In this document: piece after piece, positions 1 through 6,832 of the stretch
Numbering within the stretch: position 1 is the first letter of the stretch
How the letters are laid out: every line of letters starts with the position of its first letter
Source: Euryarchaeota archaeon UBA259
GTDB taxonomy: Archaea > Thermoplasmatota > Poseidoniia > Poseidoniales > Poseidoniaceae
Direction of reading: 5' to 3'
DNA length: 12,549 nucleotides
NCBI GenBank assembly: GCA_002506275.1
Contig: DAXG01000012.1
Coordinates: 1 to 12,549 of the forward strand
The notes under the pieces: model-generated
What the model was told of the DNA's origin: nothing
Seen by the model: the letters and a program-made list of their open reading frames with translations, nothing else
Databases searched by the model: none
Position numbers and translations under genes: made by a program

Positions 1-306
1 TCGGATAACCAGTGGAGCGGTTTAGCAACGTATCTGTCGATACCAGCTCCTGATGAATGGTCGACCAACGAGGGACGGGTATTGAACCGTGCCAGCGTAG
101 AGAAGGCTGTTGGTGATGCTGTTTCAACCATGAGCAGGATGCAACTTGAATCGTTACTTGTTGGTATTCCTTGCGCTCCAGTCAATACGGTTTTGGAAGC
201 CCTCAACGATCCTCAAAGCGTGTCGAGAGGGGCTGTAACGCAGCACAAAGGCGTTGATGTCTTGGCAAGTCCGCTGCGCTTTATGCAACCTTCAAAACGA
301 GAATAA
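1..306 (+). CDS. Family III (CaiB/BaiF) CoA-transferase, C-terminal fragment, 5' end outside the window
   Basis: The frame is open from base 1 to the TGA/TAA-type stop at 304-306, giving 101 codons with no start needed, so the gene enters from the left. The fragment reads like the C-terminal part of CaiB/BaiF CoA-transferases, which move CoA between carboxylic acids (carnitine, formate/oxalate, or racemase-type members). Signs are SDNQWSGLATYL near the edge (family D-x-QW-x-x-L), the stretch GIPCAPVNTVLEAL, then DPQSVSRGAV, and finally SPLRF. The order and spacing of G-P-C-A-P-V-N-T and D-P-Q-x-x-x-RG fit the family well. The protein stops about ten residues after SPLRF, whereas family members usually run some 30-40 residues further to a G-E-H motif. 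Its last 15 bases overlap the 3' end of fen1 on the other strand. The acyl substrate cannot be told from this fragment. Confidence 0.8.
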   Translation, partial: SDNQWSGLATYLSIPAPDEWSTNEGRVLNRASVEKAVGDAVSTMSRMQLESLLVGIPCAPVNTVLEALNDPQSVSRGAVTQHKGVDVLASPLRFMQPSKRE

Positions 307-1320
307 AGACGTTTGACCGCCTTCACGAATAAGCCCGACTTCTCGAAGTTTATCGAAAGCGTTGTCCATTCTCCGTTGGCTAAACTGCCGTTCAACTTGT
401 AAGAACTGTTCGAGTCCTTTGACATCAATTTGCCCGGGTTCGAGGTCCTCATCTGCCACATCGACCGCAGGATGCTCATGGAAGATACTTCGGATTTCAT
501 CGAGGCGTTCTGGAACGTCCTTGCCTTTGACTTGACAGATCGCTTCGATGGAGCCGTGTTCCTTGATCAGTTTAATGCCCGTTTTTGGACCAATACCTCG
601 AATTCCGGGGTGGAAGTCCGTTCCAATCATAATGGCAAGGTCGATCAGTTGAGAGCGGGAAAGGTCGTTGGACTCCAACATCCCATCAAGGTGAATCATC
701 TGTGCCCGTACAGTCCTTCCATGTTGCTTGGAGCCGTCGCTCATCAAGTTTCGAACCAAGCGTGGTGTTCCGTAGAGCAGCGCATCCCAATCTTGGGTGG
801 CGACGACATCGAGTTGTCCTTTTGCCGCCATTACTGCGGCTTGTCCTTCCCCTTCTGCCTTGGCAACAACCCAAGGTACGCCCAGCAAATCGAACAACTG
901 CTTTGTTTCATCAACCATTTCTTGCGAATAATGTACGATGCGTGGAGCCATTTTCTGGGCCAGGGCGAAATCTCCGACTTCAAGTGCTTCTTTGTGGATG
1001 CGTTCCGCCTCATCTCTGCGCGCTCTTCGGCTTGCTAACTCACCTGCTTTCAATTCTGGAGATTCACCATCAAAGATGTACACCGGCCGGATTCCGAGGT
1101 TGAGGAGAGTCGCTGTGCGGTTGAGGAAACCCATCAAGTGAGAAACAACTTTTCCATTATCGGCTTTGAGTGGACCCCCATCTCCCTGTGGAGAACGGTC
1201 CCTCATGGTTGTAAGAAATTGGAACGCTGTGAGAAACGCATCGATGCCGACTCTCTGACCAGAAAGGCTTGCTAGGTCAATGTTTTCCGCAGTTGCAAGG
1301 TCCTTCAGATTGCAGCCCAT
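292..1320 (-). CDS. fen: Flap endonuclease 1 (archaeal FEN1/XPG family)
   Basis: Structure-specific 5' flap endonuclease that removes RNA-primed flaps during Okazaki fragment maturation and acts in base excision repair, working with PCNA. The 342-residue length is normal for archaeal FEN1. The frame stays open upstream to 1407, but the ATG at 1320 gives MGCNLKDL, matching the family's conserved Met-Gly start, so it is chosen. Visible metal ligands are D27 (VGIDAF), D84 (YIFDGESPE), E156 and E158 (AEGEGQA), D177 and D179 (TQDWDALL) and D235 (IGTDFHPG), followed by the helix-hairpin-helix GIRGIGPKTGIKLI (239-252). The tail QTSLFSF (336-342) resembles a PIP box, the PCNA-binding peptide, and ends at its first aromatic position. 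The gene diverges from the methyltransferase gene; its 3' end overlaps the CoA-transferase tail by 15 bases. A TATA-like site 26-35 bases upstream of the ATG suggests a leaderless or nearly leaderless mRNA. Confidence 0.97.
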   Translation of the reverse strand: MGCNLKDLATAENIDLASLSGQRVGIDAFLTAFQFLTTMRDRSPQGDGGPLKADNGKVVSHLMGFLNRTATLLNLGIRPVYIFDGESPELKAGELASRRARRDEAERIHKEALEVGDFALAQKMAPRIVHYSQEMVDETKQLFDLLGVPWVVAKAEGEGQAAVMAAKGQLDVVATQDWDALLYGTPRLVRNLMSDGSKQHGRTVRAQMIHLDGMLESNDLSRSQLIDLAIMIGTDFHPGIRGIGPKTGIKLIKEHGSIEAICQVKGKDVPERLDEIRSIFHEHPAVDVADEDLEPGQIDVKGLEQFLQVERQFSQRRMDNAFDKLREVGLIREGGQTSLFSF

Positions 1321-1345
1321 GGTGTGAACATAAGTTGACAGTATG

Positions 1346-1355
1346 TGTATATTGG
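1346..1355. promoter_or_regulatory. Probable shared TATA element between fen1 and the Trm-G10-like gene
   Basis: TGTATATTGG is the only clearly TATA-like stretch in the short divergent spacer. Its centre lies about 30 bases from the fen1 ATG (1320), right for a leaderless archaeal transcript. On the plus strand it would place a start site about 20 bases before the ATG at 1396. Because TATAT is nearly symmetric it could serve both directions. Sequence inference only. Confidence 0.4.
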
Positions 1356-1395
1356 CATCCGAACCCGTCAAGAAGTCGAGGCGCAAGCGCTCACC

Positions 1396-2535
1396 ATGGC
1401 GAGCCATGTTGCAAGTTTACGCGGCTGGCATACTGCGTTAGCACGCGCCGAGATTGCCTCGCTTCTTCCGAGCGCAGTTGTAAACCGACTGCCAGCGCGT
1501 CGTTTGGTGCTGCTCGATGGAGACGTTTCACCCGAACATATGCTTGAGGCTGTGAACTGCTCGAGCGGTTGCCAAGCTCTGCTGACCCATGCCGTCCTTT
1601 GGTCGAATGAGCAGCCCATCGATTCACTGCTTGAACAAATGAGCGATTACATTCAAACGCATACTCGCACAGGTTCGGTAGCAGTTCGTTCATGGAAACA
1701 TGAAGGGAAAATGGAAGGCGTCAGTGCTCGTGAATTGATGAGGAAAATCGGTGGCATGTTGTCTGAGCAAGGCTATCAGATTGACCTTGAGCAACCCGAC
1801 CATCGCCTTGGTATGGTGCTGGATGCAAAAGCAGGAATCATTGCATGTGGGTGGATGATTGGCACTGGCGATGAATCCGACGGCATTTCGGCTCGACGAG
1901 CGACGGACCGCCCGTTTTTCAAGCCGGTGAGCCTCGACCCCAGGCTCGCTCGTTTGGCAGTGAATCTTGCTTCAGGCCCCTTGCAAAAGGGTGTTACCCT
2001 TGATTTGATGACCGGTACCGGCGGTTTTGTTCTTGAAGCAGCGGTCTCGGGAAGAGAGGCCTACGGTATTGACCTTGATGCAGAAATGATTGAAGGAGCA
2101 CAAAGAAATCTGGATTGGGCTGAACAGGCAAACCGAGCATCTTTGCTGTTGGGTGATGCAACGCGTCTTTTGGACGTGCTGCCAGCAGATGCCATTCATC
2201 GCATCAGTGGTTTTGTTCTTGACCCACCTTACGGTCGAAACTCACAAGGAACGCTTGAACCAACGGCTTTGATTCGCGCCGTTCTGGAAAGTTCTCATTC
2301 GGTGGCTGGGGAAAATGCACATTTTGTCTTGATTGTGCCTATTCACCCGTTTGGAGAACATGCCGAAGAGGCCTTGTCTGAAGATGCTGCAGTCGAACTG
2401 TTGCACGGGCAATGGGATGAGTTGCAAGCATGCTTTGAGCAAACCGGTTGGAGGCTGCTGGGTCGATGGGTTGAACACGTTCATGCCAGCCTAGGGCGGC
2501 TTATTCTTCATGCAGCAATTGTTCCTCGAGATTGA
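1396..2535 (+). CDS. Archaeal Trm-G10-like tRNA (guanine-N2) methyltransferase
   Basis: Probable SAM-dependent methyltransferase of the archaeal Trm-G10/Trm11 group, which forms m2G or m2,2G at tRNA position 10. Numbered from the ATG at 1396 (379 aa), residues 85-155 fit a THUMP-type RNA-binding region, and HVASLRGWHTALARAEI near the start matches the family opening. The Rossmann methylase domain begins near 180 (SLDPRLARLAVNLA), has the SAM-binding loop LDLMTGTGGF (202-211), the acidic residue in YGIDLD, and the catalytic motif IV DPPYG at 276-280, the N-methylating D/N-P-P-Y/F signature. A GTG at 1345 in frame would add 17 residues, but a TATA-like element lies at that point and the family alignment favours 1396. 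The 3' end overlaps the YkgJ-type gene by 35 bases. Position specificity is inferred from the family. Confidence 0.85.
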   Translation: MASHVASLRGWHTALARAEIASLLPSAVVNRLPARRLVLLDGDVSPEHMLEAVNCSSGCQALLTHAVLWSNEQPIDSLLEQMSDYIQTHTRTGSVAVRSWKHEGKMEGVSARELMRKIGGMLSEQGYQIDLEQPDHRLGMVLDAKAGIIACGWMIGTGDESDGISARRATDRPFFKPVSLDPRLARLAVNLASGPLQKGVTLDLMTGTGGFVLEAAVSGREAYGIDLDAEMIEGAQRNLDWAEQANRASLLLGDATRLLDVLPADAIHRISGFVLDPPYGRNSQGTLEPTALIRAVLESSHSVAGENAHFVLIVPIHPFGEHAEEALSEDAAVELLHGQWDELQACFEQTGWRLLGRWVEHVHASLGRLILHAAIVPRD

Positions 2536-2905
2536 GCAAAACAATCGAATCTTCTTCGGTTGGTTCAGGGAACTGGGCTCGGTGAGGACATCCTTCGTCA
2601 AGAATGGCCTCATCGTTATGGTTGAGAACATTCGGATAGGTTCTGCACCCTTTAGGTCGGACTTCGTAAACTGAACACATCCCCTCAGCATTGACATCGG
2701 ATGATGAAGTCAGCAGGAAGACACAGGCGCGAGTATTTTCATCGTTCAGTAGCGTGAGAATGCCGTTGTTTTTCCATGTAAAATCTTCAACCGCCATTCC
2801 GGTACGCCGAGACAGCAACGAAGCCTCCGCCTTCGTGAGAGGCATGGTCGTCTCCCGACAACAAGCCGAACAACCCGTCGGAATGCATGGGAGTGAGCGG
2901 GCCAT
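2501..2905 (-). CDS. YkgJ-family cysteine-cluster (putative zinc or Fe-S binding) protein
   Basis: A 134-residue protein with the YkgJ (UPF0153) cysteine pattern: C7, C12, C15 and C16 (CIPTGCSACC), then C61 in ACVFL, C77 in GMCSVYEVRP, C87 in GCRTYP and C106. The spacing and the Y-x-x-RP-x-x-CR-x-YP block are the family signature. Members are thought to hold a zinc ion or iron-sulfur cluster; their reaction is generally unknown, and none is assigned here. The frame stays open upstream to 3094, right across the tRNA gene on the other strand. The ATG at 2905 is preferred because family members start a few residues before the first cysteine; an ATG at 2947 would add 14 residues and still clear the tRNA. 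The 3' end overlaps the methyltransferase gene by 35 bases. Confidence 0.85.
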   Translation of the reverse strand: MARSLPCIPTGCSACCRETTMPLTKAEASLLSRRTGMAVEDFTWKNNGILTLLNDENTRACVFLLTSSSDVNAEGMCSVYEVRPKGCRTYPNVLNHNDEAILDEGCPHRAQFPEPTEEDSIVLLNLEEQLLHEE

Positions 2906-2960
2906 ATCCGTGCTAAACCATCCGCCTTCTTCAAGAAGGGGGGGCATCTGGGCAGGACAA

Positions 2961-3034
2961 GGGCGATTAGGGTAGCCTGGATATCCTGACGGGCTTCGAA
3001 CCCGTCGACGCGGGTTCGAATCCTGCATCGCCCA
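2961..3034 (+). tRNA. tRNA-Arg, anticodon TCG (reads CGA)
   Basis: A complete cloverleaf can be folded by hand. The acceptor stem GGGCGAT pairs perfectly with ATCGCCC (3027-3033), with discriminator A at 3034. The D arm starts GGGT and carries A14, G18-G19 and A21. The anticodon stem ACGGG/CCCGT (2989-2993/3001-3005) closes the seven-base loop CTTCGAA, giving anticodon TCG at 2996-2998. The variable loop has four bases. The T arm GCGGG/CCTGC closes the loop TTCGAAT. There is no intron, and CCA is not encoded (CTT follows the discriminator), as is common in archaea. A terminator-like hairpin follows at nine bases. Confidence 0.96.
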
Positions 3035-3042
3035 CTTCTCAG

Positions 3043-3065
3043 TGGCCCTTTTGGGGCCATTTTTT
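3043..3065 (+). terminator. Hairpin and T-run terminator after tRNA-Arg
   Basis: TGGCCC (3043-3048) pairs with GGGCCA (3054-3059) across a five-base loop and is followed at once by six T (3060-3065). The shape is that of a bacterial intrinsic terminator. In archaea the T run alone can stop transcription, so the hairpin may only process or protect the pre-tRNA 3' end. It separates the tRNA from the pseudouridine synthase gene. Confidence 0.75.
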
Positions 3066-3132
3066 AGCGGCAAATTAACCTCCTTCAAGTTCAAGAGGAA
3101 CTGCTAAGAGCACCGGGCATACACCTGCAATT

Positions 3133-3137
3133 GAGGG
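3133..3137 (+). promoter_or_regulatory. Shine-Dalgarno site of the RsuA-like gene
   Basis: GAGGG ends six bases before the ATG at 3144 and fixes that start. Most other genes in the window lack such a site, so this mRNA probably has a real leader. A possible TATA stretch, AAATTAA, lies around 3072-3078. Confidence 0.6.
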
Positions 3138-3143
3138 AATAAA

Positions 3144-3905
3144 ATGAAACTTCGACTTCATCAGTTCCTCTCAAAAACAGGCGATTTCACCTCAAAAGCA
3201 GATGTCAAGCAAGCGATTTGGGACGGTGATGTCACCGTTAATGGGTCGGTGGTCAAGAACATCGCCTTCGAATTCAATCCTGCTAAGCGTATTGTCGAGT
3301 TCCAGGGGCGAATATTGAAACTCCCCATAACAGATTTTTATTTCCTTCTCAATAAACCACAGGGATACATTTGCTCTCGCCTTAATTCCCAAGAGCGTGA
3401 ACTCAACAAGACTTCTGTCTATGAATTGTTTCGTGATGCGGTAGAGCCGAAAGTGTTCGAATCTCTTGTCACCGTTGGACGTCTTGATGAAGATACAACC
3501 GGTTTCCTTCTTGTGACAACGGATGGAAAAATGGTTCATGCCATCACTGATCCAAATCGACACATCAAGAAAACGTACCGTGTAGAGACCGAACATCCAA
3601 TCTCTCGTCAAGATATTGATGCAATACGAGAGGGCGTTGAAGTGTCAGTTGTAGAATTTGGAACGCTTGAAGAGTTCCGTACCCGTGGCGCCCACGTCTA
3701 TTTGGAAAACGAACGTTGTGCGATTCTCACCATCGATGAAGGGAAGAAACGACAGATACGCCGCATGTTCACAACACTGGGAAATCAGGTCCAGCATCTT
3801 CACCGTTTGTCAACCGAGGGAATGGTGCTTTCCGATTTCAATTTAGAATCCGGTGAATTTTGCGCAGTCACTCGCGAGGACATCAATCGGGCTCTGTTTT
3901 CTTGA
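3144..3905 (+). CDS. RsuA/RluB/RluF-type pseudouridine synthase with S4 domain
   Basis: Converts a specific uridine of rRNA to pseudouridine. At 253 residues it has the normal layout: an S4 RNA-binding domain at about 1-50 (LHQFLSKTG to DVTVNGSVVKN), then the synthase domain opening with FYFLLNKPQGYICS (65-78). The family signature GRLDEDTTGFLLVTTDG lies at 112-128 with catalytic aspartate D115. Later conserved blocks are KKTYRVE (142-148) and EGKKRQIRRMFTTLGNQVQHLHR (199-221 region). The closest match in memory is RsuA (16S rRNA U516 in E. coli), but RluB/E/F cannot be excluded. The family is mainly bacterial, so its presence beside archaeal genes suggests transfer. The start is supported by GAGGG at 3133-3137. 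The 3' end overlaps the DUF418 gene by 23 bases. Confidence 0.93.
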   Translation: MKLRLHQFLSKTGDFTSKADVKQAIWDGDVTVNGSVVKNIAFEFNPAKRIVEFQGRILKLPITDFYFLLNKPQGYICSRLNSQERELNKTSVYELFRDAVEPKVFESLVTVGRLDEDTTGFLLVTTDGKMVHAITDPNRHIKKTYRVETEHPISRQDIDAIREGVEVSVVEFGTLEEFRTRGAHVYLENERCAILTIDEGKKRQIRRMFTTLGNQVQHLHRLSTEGMVLSDFNLESGEFCAVTREDINRALFS

Positions 3906-5223
3906 CGGCAGCAGCGTTCTTTACTCGCCATTTTTGAACCGCGCCGTAAGTAAGGCTGCGCCAGAGCCATTCTGCTGGCCCGAAGGAGTAACGGTTGAGC
4001 CACCAAGGGCTCAGCACCAATTGAAAGATCCAGATGGCCAGCACAATCACATAGAGTTCCCATCGTTCAAACACGCCAATGAGTCCAAACCCAGCACCGG
4101 TAAACACAATCAGACAAATCAGGGAGTGGAGTAAATAGTTCGTCAGTGCCATTCGCCCTACTGCTGCAAGACGTTTTTTGATTCCCGTCCAAACCTCGAC
4201 TTGACAAAACAACATGATCAGTCCAAGCCATCCCATCGACATCGCCACCCGTCCAAGTTGATATGTTCCTTGGAAATACCCTGATATGACAATCGCATCG
4301 AAATCGGAATCTATCGCTCGGAACAATTCGTAACCGTTGACTGCCAAGCCAAAGGCAAACCCTCCTATGGCAAGCTGCAGGTACTTTTTGCTGGAATGTT
4401 GTGCAGAGAGAACGCCAAGCCGGTACAACCCCATGCCTAACAACATCATACCAACGCAATCCCAAAGCATGAATACGGGCGTAAAGAACAACAAACTGTC
4501 GATTACTTTTTGTCCACTGTAACTGGCAATTTCAAAGTACGACCCTCTTCGCGTGTCCAATTCTTGTTCCATTGCCGATTCGTTGAACGTGAACTGGTTC
4601 TCTGAATCGGTCCACAATGCAGCAAGTTCTCGCTCTTCAGCCGAATATTCACCGGCCGGATTTGCGTCAATAGTGGCGGCAACATCTCTGCCTTCTTCAA
4701 CAAGAAATCCAGAGGCGGCAAATAAGATCGAAGTAAAGACCAAAACAGTGGCTGAAAGAATCAGCAGTGTCTTTGGCCGGGCATTACGTAAAGGATAGAG
4801 CAGCGCTCCTGCCATGGCATAGAGAATGAGAATATCTCCCGTCCAAAGCAAGACAAAAGAATCGAACATTCCAAACAACAGCAGAAAAAAGGTTCTCTTA
4901 TAGTGCAGCCATGCACCCTTTTCACGACCAGACCGGGTGCCAAAACCAGTGGTGAACATGACGATTCCCGCTCCGAACAGCAAGGAGAATAACCCGCGCA
5001 TCGAACCTTCAAAAAACAGGTTCATGATACCCCAAACAGCATAATTCAACTCCGGGTTCTTTCCAAGTCCAACCAGTGGATGAAAATATCCCGCTGAAGC
5101 CATGCCAAAACCGAGGATGTTGAGGAGAAGTACCCCGAGTAAAGCAACTCCACGCAGAATGTCCAACGACTCGATACGGGCGGAAGTGACTACCGGAGCA
5201 TCAGCGCTCACCGTACTCTCCAT
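3883..5223 (-). CDS. DUF418-family multi-pass membrane protein
   Basis: Integral membrane protein of the DUF418 (YeiB/YxaH-like) family; function unknown, sometimes proposed to be transport-related. From the ATG at 5223 it has 446 residues. Visible family blocks: RIESLDILRGVALLGVLLLNI at the first helix, FFEGSMRGLFSLLFGAGIVMF, a hydrophilic acidic loop (about residues 175-236), VGRMALTNYLLHSLICLIVF, and the C-terminal GPAEWLWRSLTYG, which is the most typical DUF418 motif. Roughly ten hydrophobic segments can be counted. Upstream in-frame starts exist at 5277 (ATG) and 5301 (GTG, overlapping the TPR gene stop); 5223 is preferred because the family has only a short tail before the first RxxxLDxLRG. 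It follows the TPR gene on the same strand, probably co-transcribed. Its 3' end overlaps the RsuA-like gene by 23 bases. Confidence 0.9.
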   Translation of the reverse strand: MESTVSADAPVVTSARIESLDILRGVALLGVLLLNILGFGMASAGYFHPLVGLGKNPELNYAVWGIMNLFFEGSMRGLFSLLFGAGIVMFTTGFGTRSGREKGAWLHYKRTFFLLLFGMFDSFVLLWTGDILILYAMAGALLYPLRNARPKTLLILSATVLVFTSILFAASGFLVEEGRDVAATIDANPAGEYSAEERELAALWTDSENQFTFNESAMEQELDTRRGSYFEIASYSGQKVIDSLLFFTPVFMLWDCVGMMLLGMGLYRLGVLSAQHSSKKYLQLAIGGFAFGLAVNGYELFRAIDSDFDAIVISGYFQGTYQLGRVAMSMGWLGLIMLFCQVEVWTGIKKRLAAVGRMALTNYLLHSLICLIVFTGAGFGLIGVFERWELYVIVLAIWIFQLVLSPWWLNRYSFGPAEWLWRSLTYGAVQKWRVKNAAAVKKTEPD

Positions 5224-5284
5224 GACGGTTGCACGAGGGATGAAAGGATAAGGATTCAGCAGGATTATCGTATCCATTAACCGA

Positions 5285-6757
5285 TTAGAAACCGTTTTCA
5301 CGCAGCCATCCAGTCACCGGGAGATTGTTTGAACGCAGCATGTTGGCAGCATCCTTCAACAGGTTTTGACGAAGAGGGATATTTTGCCGTTGTTCCGCAA
5401 TTGCTGCCAATTGTACCAGAGCGTCTGATGCACCTTCATGGTCGTTCACGGTCTTAGCCGTGCGTAAACTTCGCTCAAATTGGTCTTGAGCATTATCTAA
5501 ATTATTGCGATAGAGGTTTGTGTTGCCGATGTTGAACAAGGCAATTGCCTCACCCTGGCGGTCACCAAGTTGCTTCATGATTGTTAGAGAGTCGGTGAAG
5601 TATTGTTCGGCTTCTTCGAAACGGTCTTGCTCTTCATAAAACACGCCAAGCATGTTCAGTGTATCGGATTGCCCACGTAAGTCCGAAAGTTTTCTTTTCA
5701 TATTCAAAGCCATCTTGTACAGACGTTCAGCTTCAATCAAGTCACCTCTTTGTTTTGCTTGCGAAGCGAGTTGTACGTGCGAATACGCTTCGCCACGCCG
5801 GTCGCCAATTTCTCTCTTGATGGCGATGCTTTGGCTGGTTAGGCGCTGCGCATCGCTTGGATTTCCAAGGTGTTCAGCGATGGTGGCGAGGTTCGATAGG
5901 ATGATCGCTTCTCCCTCCAAATCCTTTTGTTTTCTCTTGATAATAAGTCCTTGGCGATAATGCAATTGTGCGGCTTCGTACTCTTTTTTGGTTTCCAAAA
6001 TATTTCCTAAACCGATTAAAGCGATGGCAATTCCGTTTTCATCGCTGTATTCTTCTTTGATGTTCAGTGCTTCGGTGAACAATTGTTGCGCTTGGTCGTA
6101 TTCGTTCCCCACAAGCGCAAGATTGGCCATAGCCAAAATGACATCAGCCTCGCCGTTTGGTTCATGAATTTCGTTCTTCATGCCTCGTGCATTTCTAAAA
6201 TCGGAATAGGCTTGAGCAAGATCACCTTGGTTGAGTGCGACGTATCCAATGTTGATGAGTGCGTCCGCCTCACCGCTTCTGTTTCGTTCCGAACGGAATG
6301 TCTCGAGCGCTCGTTCATAGTAATCCATAGCCGCCTGAAAACGACCCGTAAGCCGTGCAGCGTTCCCGAGTTTAAGGTCCGTAGAACCCTGTATCTGAAC
6401 GCCTTGAGATACCAACTCGTCGCTTGATTTGAGAAGGTTTTTGACGTTCGCCATCTGTTGCTGAGAAGGATTTGAGGATTGGATGTTCCCAACAAATCCG
6501 ATTTGTTCCAAAGCGAGGACCATCGCTTTAGCAAGGTCTTCAGGACTGTTCTGAACAATCGTCTGAGAGGTGAGGTTACCCATGATGACGCTGTCCACAA
6601 TTTTCTGTTGTGTGTACACCTGAGCACCGGAGGTGTGTTGTGTTTGGGTGCCGACTGGAACCCATTCAGAACCGGTCCATTCCGATTTTCCATCCGGGCT
6701 TCGTTGTGGCTCCACCATGAAGGGAAGACGGGGTAGTACAGTATCTAAGTATTGCAT
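5285..6757 (-). CDS. Tetratricopeptide-repeat (TPR) protein with nine exact 40-residue repeats
   Basis: A 490-residue soluble protein, likely a protein-interaction scaffold. Nine TPR units run from about residue 121 to 477 with a strict 40-residue period: glycine of the GEA motif recurs at 162, 202, 242, 282, 322, 362, 402 and 442 without any indel. This longer TPR class (TPR_12-like) is found in LGN/MalT-type signalling scaffolds. Residues 18-36 (RSPDGKSEWTGSEWVPVG) look like a small tryptophan motif, and residues 53-70 (IVDSVIMGNLTSQTIVQN) form a separate beta-prone stretch. No signal peptide or TM helix is visible, so it should be cytoplasmic. An alternative ATG at 6718 starts MVEPQRSPDGK and is also plausible. 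It precedes the DUF418 gene and diverges from the vWA gene, suggesting shared control. Binding partners are unknown. Confidence 0.9.
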   Translation of the reverse strand: MQYLDTVLPRLPFMVEPQRSPDGKSEWTGSEWVPVGTQTQHTSGAQVYTQQKIVDSVIMGNLTSQTIVQNSPEDLAKAMVLALEQIGFVGNIQSSNPSQQQMANVKNLLKSSDELVSQGVQIQGSTDLKLGNAARLTGRFQAAMDYYERALETFRSERNRSGEADALINIGYVALNQGDLAQAYSDFRNARGMKNEIHEPNGEADVILAMANLALVGNEYDQAQQLFTEALNIKEEYSDENGIAIALIGLGNILETKKEYEAAQLHYRQGLIIKRKQKDLEGEAIILSNLATIAEHLGNPSDAQRLTSQSIAIKREIGDRRGEAYSHVQLASQAKQRGDLIEAERLYKMALNMKRKLSDLRGQSDTLNMLGVFYEEQDRFEEAEQYFTDSLTIMKQLGDRQGEAIALFNIGNTNLYRNNLDNAQDQFERSLRTAKTVNDHEGASDALVQLAAIAEQRQNIPLRQNLLKDAANMLRSNNLPVTGWLRENGF

Positions 6758-6784
6758 CAGCGGGTAATTCTTCGGGCTTTAGCG

Positions 6785-6803
6785 TGATACTGTTAAATGA
6801 TAC
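6785..6803. promoter_or_regulatory. AT-rich divergent promoter region with TGATAC direct repeat
   Basis: TGATAC occurs at 6785-6790 and 6798-6803, flanking TGTTAAA. The TTAAAT core (6793-6798) is the best TATA candidate in the spacer. On the plus strand it predicts a start site near 6822, giving an approximately 18-base leader that holds the vWA Shine-Dalgarno site. On the minus strand it predicts a start near 6767, about ten bases before the TPR ATG. One element may drive both genes, and the repeat could be an operator; neither is proven. Confidence 0.4.
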
Positions 6804-6825
6804 ATCTGTGGCTGTAAGCGTGAAC

Positions 6826-6832
6826 AGGGAGG
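6826..6832 (+). promoter_or_regulatory. Strong Shine-Dalgarno site of the vWA gene
   Basis: AGGGAGG ends seven bases before a GTG at 6840 and decides that GTG as the start. An ATG two bases earlier (6838) is out of frame. Strong sites like this are uncommon in the window. Confidence 0.75.

Noticed and set aside
430..1038. 202-codon plus-strand open frame inside fen1
   Set aside because: It lies fully antisense to fen1, whose catalytic residues are all intact. The translation has no family features.
1345..1395. Upstream GTG start for the Trm-G10-like gene
   Set aside because: It would place the likely TATA element inside the coding region and adds 17 residues before the family's usual opening. 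It remains possible.
1321..1407. Upstream start of fen1 at 1407
   Set aside because: FEN1 proteins begin Met-Gly directly before the first helix, which the ATG at 1320 provides; the longer form would overlap the divergent promoter.
2961..3034. tRNA-Arg as an integration site
   Set aside because: I found no second copy of the tRNA 3' end, no integrase and no mobile genes in the window.
3192..3611. 139-codon minus-strand frame inside the RsuA-like gene
   Set aside because: Antisense to a gene with complete family motifs, with no features of its own.
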